A stretch of 10,280 bases of DNA, taken from contig MVRB01000199.1 of assembly GCA_002067635.1 (NCBI GenBank), forward strand, positions 1 to 10,280, in the 5' to 3' direction. Under the pieces are notes generated by a model. That model was not told where the DNA came from. It made no database searches and was given only the letters and a program-made list of their open reading frames with translations. The stretch comes from Methanomassiliicoccales archaeon PtaU1.Bin030. GTDB lineage: Archaea; Thermoplasmatota; Thermoplasmata; Methanomassiliicoccales; Methanomassiliicoccaceae. The translations under genes were made by a program, and so were the position numbers. Shown here piece by piece: positions 6,159-10,280 of the stretch (the stretch's first letter is position 1; each line of letters begins with the position of its first letter).

Positions 6159-7078
6159 TTTCCACCCCCCAGGAGCCTAAGGTACACGTCCTCGAGGCTG
6201 CGCTTTAGCTCGTTGACGGACTCCACCTGACCTCCCTGGCGGACCAGTTCCCTAACGATGTCGGGGTTCACGGAGGCGGGATCGGTGACATCCACCAGCA
6301 GATCGCCTCCCTCCTGCTGGACACCGGTCACCCCGTTCAGGCCCCGTACCCCGCTGATCATGGCAGGGCTGATGCTGTGCAGATGCACCACGGTGGTGCG
6401 CCCCCAGAACTGTTGCGAAAGCTCTGAGGGGGAGCCTTTCGCCAGGAGGCGGGTCCTCATGACCCCGACGGTATCGCACAAGCGCTCCGCATCATCGAGG
6501 TTGTGGGTGTTGAGGAAGATGGTCCTGCCCTCCTTCTTCAGCTCCAGGAGGAAGTTGCGAACGGTGAGGGCGGCCTCGGGGTCCAGACCGGATGTAGGCT
6601 CGTCCAGGAACAGAAGCTCAGGCTCGTGGACCAGCGCCCTGGCAATGGCTATCTTCTGCTTCATGCCCTTGGAGAACTTACCCACGATGTCGTCGCGGCG
6701 GTCCCATATCTCCAGCATCTCCAAAAGCTCCTTGATCCGCTCCTTCCGGCGATCTATGGGCACGCCGTAAAGAGCTGCGTAGAAATCCAGGTTTCGGTAA
6801 GCAGATAAGGCCTCATAGAGGCCGGGGATCTCCGGCAGCAGACCGACCTGCGACCGTATCTGCAGCGCCTCCTCCGGGTCAGAGGCATCGAGGCCATTGA
6901 CGTGAACGGTCCCACTAGTAGGTGATATGAGGGTGGTGATCATCCGTATGGTGGTTGTCTTCCCAGCGCCGTTGGGGCCGATGAACCCAAAGACCTTGCC
7001 GTCCTCGATGGTCAGGTTGAGCGAGTCCACCGCCACGTTGCCGTTGAACTTTCGGGTAAGGTCCCGCAGCTCGATCAT
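6155..7078 (-). CDS. ABC-2 type exporter, ATP-binding subunit (second system)
   Basis: From the ATG at 7078 this gives 307 residues. A longer reading from 7150 adds 24 residues (rich in D, A, Q) before MIELRDLTRKF, where this family normally begins. A GGGGG stretch (7084-7088) lies about 5 bases upstream of the short start, so I chose it. Motifs are Walker A GPNGAGKTT (34-42), signature FSKGMKQK (135-142; the FSKGM variant common in NatA/YhaQ-like ATPases), Walker B with D159 and E160 in FLDEPTSGLD, H192 in NTHNLDDAE, and a C-terminal region with SLEDVYLRLL. The stop overlaps the permease start by 4 bases. The signature differs from the LSGG of the first system, so the two are distinct paralogues. 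Substrate is unknown. Confidence 0.95.
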   Translation of the reverse strand: MIELRDLTRKFNGNVAVDSLNLTIEDGKVFGFIGPNGAGKTTTIRMITTLISPTSGTVHVNGLDASDPEEALQIRSQVGLLPEIPGLYEALSAYRNLDFYAALYGVPIDRRKERIKELLEMLEIWDRRDDIVGKFSKGMKQKIAIARALVHEPELLFLDEPTSGLDPEAALTVRNFLLELKKEGRTIFLNTHNLDDAERLCDTVGVMRTRLLAKGSPSELSQQFWGRTTVVHLHSISPAMISGVRGLNGVTGVQQEGGDLLVDVTDPASVNPDIVRELVRQGGQVESVNELKRSLEDVYLRLLGGGK

Positions 7079-7260
7079 CAAGCATCCCCCATCTTGTATC
7101 CGGCCTGCTGCTGAAGCGGCATCTTCATCATCCTGGTGAATAAAAGGCATGGGCCTACCTGCACTCCCGTCCCGGCCATCAACATTTTCCGGACCGGGCT
7201 CGCATCATGGAGCAGTACATGGCTTCCCCTCTCCCATAGGTCCTGCCCCTGGTCCCGCAT
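7078..7260 (-). CDS. Possible 60-residue small protein coupled to the ATPase gene
   Basis: An ATG-started ORF of 60 codons ends in TGATG, its stop sharing one base with the ATPase ATG. Its ATG lies close to where transcription would start if the TATA-like element at 7284-7291 is used, so it could be leaderless. About 70% of its codons end in G or C, lower than expected of neighbouring genes but higher than the competing in-frame ATPase extension. The protein has no membrane helix, is Met- and Gln-rich near the end, and matches nothing I know. No Shine-Dalgarno is evident. It may equally be untranslated leader. Confidence 0.25.
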   Translation of the reverse strand: MRDQGQDLWERGSHVLLHDASPVRKMLMAGTGVQVGPCLLFTRMMKMPLQQQAGYKMGDA

Positions 7261-7283
7261 GCCCAGCTAGATGGAGGGAAGAG

Positions 7284-7291
7284 ATTAAAAA
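7284..7291 (-). promoter_or_regulatory. TATA-like element or T-tract upstream of the second ABC exporter
   Basis: On the minus strand this reads TTTTTAAT within GC-rich DNA. As a TATA box it would start transcription near 7260, giving either a leaderless 60-codon ORF or a leader of about 180 bases before the ATPase. As a T-run it lies about 30 bases beyond the hairpin at 7323-7343 and could help end transcription of the PRC-barrel gene. The 7079-7418 stretch holds nothing else I can support. Confidence 0.4.
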
Positions 7292-7322
7292 GGATTGTCC
7301 TGAGGTGTCGAACGCCCGATAA

Positions 7323-7343
7323 CTGGACCGGGGCAAGGTCCAG
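7323..7343. repeat. Perfect 7-bp hairpin in the gap before the second exporter
   Basis: CTGGACC (7323-7329) and GGTCCAG (7337-7343) are exact reverse complements around a 7-base loop. It lies 76 bases beyond the stop of the PRC-barrel gene and upstream of the TATA/T-tract, so it could be a terminator stem, an operator or an RNA element. The sequence alone does not choose. Confidence 0.45.
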
Positions 7344-7418
7344 CCTGAGGACGAAAGGCATGGAGCTGCTGTCCGCACGAGGGCTGCCTCTGTCCTTCAT
7401 GAATTGTTGACGTCTCTC

Positions 7419-8057
7419 TCATCCGCCGCCTGCATTCATGGCGTTAATGCCCTCCCTCCCGCTCCCCTTCCGGACCTCATCGATGGTGAGCGTCAAGATC
7501 ACCATGTCCCCCAAGGCCCCTATCGCCTGGGTCGTAACGTTCACCAGTGCAGGGGCTGCTGTACCACTCCCCCTCTCCCATTGCCCCTTCGCCTCCCGGG
7601 AAAGCTTCACCTGGATGAATGGTATGCGCCATCCCTCGCTGGTCTCGATCAAGATGTTGTCGACATGTCCCAGGAAGACAGCGTCGCCGCACATGACCCG
7701 CATCCCGATGAACGCTCCCGCAGGCATCATCTCCCCATCCTCGGGCAGCAACTGGTCCTTCAAGGCCGTCAGAGGCTGCCTCATGATGACCGCGTCCGAC
7801 ACCCGGCCGAGGTGTGCGGTGCTTATGAGGACCTTGTCCAGCGCGAACAATCTTTTCTGGCGGTCGATCAGCTTCTCGACGCCCCGCCGCAGTCCCACTC
7901 TGATAGCCTTCACCGCCCATGCCGAGGGGTCGATGGCCGCGCCCTCCACGGTGCCGATGGTCCTGGCATCCGAGCTGATGAGCTCCAATCCCACCAGCTC
8001 CTCGAGGCCCTGCATCGTGTGAGGTACGCTGCCATATCCATAAAAATGCTCGTTCAA
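7419..8057 (-). CDS. Tandem PRC-barrel domain protein
   Basis: This 212-residue soluble protein has two PRC-barrel-like domains. The first is at about residues 20-91 (LVGLELISSDARTIGTVEG, then DAVIM), the second at about 116-192 (FIGMRVMCGDAVFLGHVDN, later GDMVILTL). Both show the domain's pattern of a G-hydrophobic strand, a loop, then GxV. PRC-barrels act as protein- or RNA-binding modules, as in RimM; in haloarchaea CdpB proteins of this fold take part in cell division. Nothing here decides between such roles. The chosen start is TTG at 8057, supported by a strong GGAGGTG; an alternative is ATG at 8015, just before the first domain. It follows the ALDH gene by 46 bases on the same strand and may be co-transcribed with it. 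Confidence 0.82.
   Translation of the reverse strand: MNEHFYGYGSVPHTMQGLEELVGLELISSDARTIGTVEGAAIDPSAWAVKAIRVGLRRGVEKLIDRQKRLFALDKVLISTAHLGRVSDAVIMRQPLTALKDQLLPEDGEMMPAGAFIGMRVMCGDAVFLGHVDNILIETSEGWRIPFIQVKLSREAKGQWERGSGTAAPALVNVTTQAIGALGDMVILTLTIDEVRKGSGREGINAMNAGGG
8039..8047 (-). promoter_or_regulatory. TATA-like element inside the 5' end of the PRC-barrel gene
   Basis: On the minus strand this reads ATTTTTATG. Its centre is about 28 bases before the ATG at 8015, the exact spacing for a leaderless message starting there. It competes with the TTG start at 8057, so both forms could exist. Confidence 0.3.
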
Positions 8058-8062
8058 AGAAG

Positions 8063-8069
8063 CACCTCC
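8063..8069 (-). promoter_or_regulatory. Strong ribosome binding site supporting the TTG start of the PRC-barrel gene
   Basis: GGAGGTG on the minus strand ends 5 bases before the TTG at 8057. It is one of the best Shine-Dalgarno matches in the window and favours translation from a message running through from the ALDH gene. Confidence 0.65.
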
Positions 8070-8103
8070 GCTGAGATGTCCTGCATGCTTCCCATACCCG
8101 CCA

Positions 8104-9684
8104 TCAACGGCACACTGTCCGGCTCTGCTCGCGCATGAACTGGGGCAGATAGTGGACCGAGCCCGTCCCCTTGCCCGTGGACCCTGAGATCTTCCATCCC
8201 GTGAACGCCTGGCCTCCCACCATGGCCCCTGTGGAGCCGCCCCTTTCCCTGTTCACGTAGACCACGCCGAACTGGATCTCCTCCAAGAACTCAGAGATCT
8301 CCGATTGGTCCCTAGAGAACAGACCTGCGGTAAGCCCGAACTCCGTGGAGTTGGCCTTGCTCAGGGCCTCCGGCATGGACGAGTAGGGCTGGGCGCACAG
8401 AAGGGGTGCGAACAGCTCCCTCCGCATCAGCTCATGGGCGTCAGGCAGGCCGGTCACTATGGTCGGCCGGGCATAGTACCCGTGGGCAAGCTCTCTGGTC
8501 CGGTCTCGGCCTCCCCCCGTCAGGACCTTTCCGTCCCGAGCGGCCTTCTTCGTCCAACGGATGTAGTTGTCCATCGACGTCTTCGTTATGAGCGGGCCCA
8601 CCTCGGTCTCCCTCTCGAAGGGAGAGCCTATGGTCAAGCTCTCTGCCATATCCACCATCATTTCCATGAATTCGTCGAAGATCGCCTCGTGGACGTAAAG
8701 ACGAGAGCATGCCGAGCACTTCTGCCCAGAGAACCCGAAAGCGGAGGAGGTCACCCCCTGGGCCGCCTTCTCCAGGTCCGCTGAGAGGGAGACGATCACG
8801 GGGTTCTTGCTACCTAGCTCCGCGATCACCGGCCTCGGCCTGCCGAGAGGGGCCGACCTCATGATCTCCTGCCCCACCTGTAAAGAACCGGTGAACGCCA
8901 CGCCATCTATGGTCGGATGGTTGGCCAGGGGATCCCCCACCTCGGTGCCATAGCCAGAAACCAGGTTCAGCACCCCGTCGGGCAATCCTGCCTGGTCCAG
9001 GACATCGTAGAGCAGGTGCACGGGCAGAGGCGCGGAGGAGGAGGGTTTCAACACCGCGGTGTTTCCGGTCAGAAGGGCGCCCACCGTCATCCCTGTCGTG
9101 ATGGCCAGAGGGAAGTTGAAGGGGCAGATGACCGCCCACACGCCGTACGGGCGCAGCAGCACTCTGACCTCCTCCTCCGGGTAAGGGGGGTCCCCCACCC
9201 TCTCGAAGCCTTGGTTCCGCCGCATCTCCGAGCAATAATAGTTAATGAAATCAATGGCCTCGTCCACGTCGGCCACGGCCTCGTAGCGGTTCTTCCCGTT
9301 GTCCAGCGATATGGCGGCCGCCAGCTCGTACTTCCTCCTCCTCATGATGTCCGAGGCCTCCGTGAAGAAGCGCATCCGGTCCGTCCAATCCATCTTCGAC
9401 CACATGGGGAAGGCGTTCCGGGAGGCCCTCACGGCATCGTTGACATCACCGGAGTGCCCACGCTGGAAGACCCCCACCAGGAGACGCTCGTCCCCCGGGC
9501 TTACATCGCGGAAGCGATGTGCCGAGAGCCTCTCCTTTCCATCAATATGGTCCGGATAATTGATCGGGGGCCCCCTGACCTCGTCCAGAAGTCTCTCCAC
9601 CTCTCTCTCATAGGATGTGTGAAAGCCTTCGCCGTTACCCTGGGATTCCAGGCGATGGAGGGTGTTCTCGTTCTTGTAGGTCAT
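8104..9684 (-). CDS. Aldehyde dehydrogenase, probably 1-pyrroline-5-carboxylate (glutamate-semialdehyde) dehydrogenase
   Basis: This 526-residue NAD(P)-dependent aldehyde dehydrogenase most resembles the RocA/PutA-type enzymes that oxidise glutamate-5-semialdehyde to glutamate, the last step of proline and arginine breakdown. Visible features are the CPFNFPLAI motif with the oxyanion Asn, the cofactor-fold FTGSLQVG, general base E289 in AELGSKN (usually ELGGKN), and catalytic C323 in FGFSGQKCSACSR, a pattern characteristic of that subfamily. The C-terminal TGAMVGGQAFTGWKISG also fits. Length is close to the family's 515-545. The first 40 residues are charged and unlike a signal peptide. GAGGG lies 6 bases before the ATG. 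No proline dehydrogenase or arginine-pathway gene is in view, so another semialdehyde is possible. Confidence 0.93.
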   Translation of the reverse strand: MTYKNENTLHRLESQGNGEGFHTSYEREVERLLDEVRGPPINYPDHIDGKERLSAHRFRDVSPGDERLLVGVFQRGHSGDVNDAVRASRNAFPMWSKMDWTDRMRFFTEASDIMRRRKYELAAAISLDNGKNRYEAVADVDEAIDFINYYCSEMRRNQGFERVGDPPYPEEEVRVLLRPYGVWAVICPFNFPLAITTGMTVGALLTGNTAVLKPSSSAPLPVHLLYDVLDQAGLPDGVLNLVSGYGTEVGDPLANHPTIDGVAFTGSLQVGQEIMRSAPLGRPRPVIAELGSKNPVIVSLSADLEKAAQGVTSSAFGFSGQKCSACSRLYVHEAIFDEFMEMMVDMAESLTIGSPFERETEVGPLITKTSMDNYIRWTKKAARDGKVLTGGGRDRTRELAHGYYARPTIVTGLPDAHELMRRELFAPLLCAQPYSSMPEALSKANSTEFGLTAGLFSRDQSEISEFLEEIQFGVVYVNRERGGSTGAMVGGQAFTGWKISGSTGKGTGSVHYLPQFMREQSRTVCR

Positions 9685-9714
9685 GCACCTCCCTCTTAAC
9701 AGGGTCGCTCAGTA

Positions 9715-9722
9715 TCTATAAA
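9715..9722 (-). promoter_or_regulatory. TATA box for the aldehyde dehydrogenase gene
   Basis: TTTATAGA on the minus strand is centred about 35 bases before the ATG at 9684, placing transcription start near 9692 with a leader of under 10 bases. It is a good archaeal TATA match and would also serve the PRC-barrel gene if the two are co-transcribed. Confidence 0.65.
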
Positions 9723-9740
9723 GGTTGTTGGAATCGATAG

Positions 9741-9748
9741 GTATATGG
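9741..9748 (+). promoter_or_regulatory. Possible TATA box for the histidine kinase gene
   Basis: GTATATGG is centred about 36 bases before the ATG at 9780, suggesting a start near 9771 and a short leader. It lies in the 95-base divergent region shared with the aldehyde dehydrogenase gene. Confidence 0.4.
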
Positions 9749-9779
9749 CTTGAAGGCCGTGTTCGCAGGATTGGATCAG

Positions 9780-10280
9780 ATGAGCATGCCAGCATCCGAT
9801 GGGAATGGGGAGATGTGGACAAAGACGTTCGCTGAGGCCAAGTTCCCCGCCTTTGTCGTCAGCAGCGCCCACCAGGTGATCAGGGCCAACCGTGAAGGGG
9901 AGGCATGGATCTCTCGCAACGGGGGCCTTCTCCCCATATTGGAGCGCAGGGAAGACAGGGGCCAGAAATTGCATGTGGTACCTCCAAACGGCAGGACGCC
10001 CGCGGCAGTGATCCTAGACCTGAACGACGGTAGCACCCTCGTGTGCCTTGCTTCCGAAGGCTCGTGCGGGGTTGAGGACTACGTTCGCCTATACCAGGTC
10101 GTTCTGGCTCAGGAGGAGATCATCCGCTCTCGGGACAATCGTCTAGATGTCTACCACGAGCTCTTCACGCACGATGCACCCAACTACCTCACCGCCATCT
10201 ATGGTTACCTCCAGATGATGCAGGGCCAGAACCTGCCTCAGGAGAAGATACAGAAGTACGTGGACACCTCCATCCGCCAG
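9780..10280 (+). CDS. Sensor histidine kinase, N-terminal part (cut by right edge)
   Basis: The frame from ATG 9780 runs open to the window end (167 residues), so the ATPase domain is not seen. Residues about 20-120 form a compact alpha/beta region that could be a PAS-like sensor (FPAFVVSSAHQVIRANREGE). A helix (110-128) then leads into ELFTHDAPNYLTAIYGYLQMM, an H-box with phosphoacceptor candidate H131, of the HD-x-x-N type seen in archaeal and related histidine kinases. No membrane helix precedes it, so this looks cytoplasmic. Upstream in-frame GTG 9759 and TTG 9771 are alternative starts; a stop at 9738 limits extension. The minus-strand ORFs here are shadows. It is divergent from the ALDH gene, and no response regulator is in view. 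Confidence 0.85.
   Translation, partial: MSMPASDGNGEMWTKTFAEAKFPAFVVSSAHQVIRANREGEAWISRNGGLLPILERREDRGQKLHVVPPNGRTPAAVILDLNDGSTLVCLASEGSCGVEDYVRLYQVVLAQEEIIRSRDNRLDVYHELFTHDAPNYLTAIYGYLQMMQGQNLPQEKIQKYVDTSIRQ

Noticed and set aside
7079..7150. 24-residue N-terminal extension of the second ATPase
   Set aside because: Codons ending in A or T are common here, the family begins at MIELRDL, and a G-rich ribosome binding site precedes the ATG at 7078.
7345..7357. Hammerhead-ribozyme-like CTGAGGA and GAAA core
   Set aside because: The core elements are adjacent with no stem II between them and no matching stems I and III, so it is most likely chance.
7179..7400. 73-codon minus-strand ORF in the gap before the second exporter
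   Set aside because: It has no ribosome binding site, runs through both the hairpin and the TATA/T-tract, loses G/C-ending codons in its second half, and resembles no protein.
9696..10036. Minus-strand ORFs opposite the kinase
   Set aside because: They are antisense to a frame open to the window end that carries a clear kinase H-box.

Overview
The window reads as a piece of a moderately GC-rich archaeal chromosome. Coding DNA is dense and GC-rich, while AT-rich patches occur almost only just upstream of genes and look like archaeal TATA boxes. Shine-Dalgarno sequences are clear at several starts, and GTG and TTG starts are used. A euryarchaeon of the Thermoplasmata (Methanomassiliicoccales-like) is my best guess from the overall look of the proteins. 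No rRNA, tRNA or diagnostic marker confirms it. I see no CRISPR array, insertion sequence or prophage gene.

Layout. (a) 1-957: two translationally overlapping genes on +, an extracytoplasmic-looking protein cut by the left edge and a four-helix membrane protein. (b) 1052-2155: a two-gene unit on +, an unrecognised Cys-rich protein followed by a PadR-type regulator. (c) 2159-2887: a HesA/MoeB/ThiF-like E1 enzyme on -, ending 3 bases from the PadR stop. (d) 2888-3014: a divergent AT-rich promoter region. (e) 3015-5074: an ABC-2 exporter on + (ATPase then permease, ATGA overlap). (f) 5133-7078: a second ABC-2 exporter on -, convergent with the first and also ATPase-permease with a 4-base stop/start overlap. 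Its permease carries a pentapeptide-repeat segment in the outer loop. (g) 7079-7418: 340 bases with no confident gene, holding a possible 60-codon ORF coupled to the ATPase, a TATA/T-tract and a perfect 7-bp hairpin. (h) 7419-9684: a tandem PRC-barrel protein and a 1-pyrroline-5-carboxylate dehydrogenase-like ALDH on -. (i) 9780-10280: a divergent histidine kinase on +, cut by the right edge.

How the genes may work together. Each ATPase/permease pair should form one exporter. PadR regulators often control ABC-2 exporters, so the PadR protein is a candidate regulator for one or both, but thiF lies between and no operator is proven. The ALDH and the PRC-barrel protein may be co-transcribed. The kinase shares the ALDH promoter region but has no evident functional link to it. 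The most unusual element is the pentapeptide-repeat (beta-helix-type) insertion in an ABC-2 permease exoloop. The rest looks like ordinary archaeal chromosome with several uncharacterised proteins.
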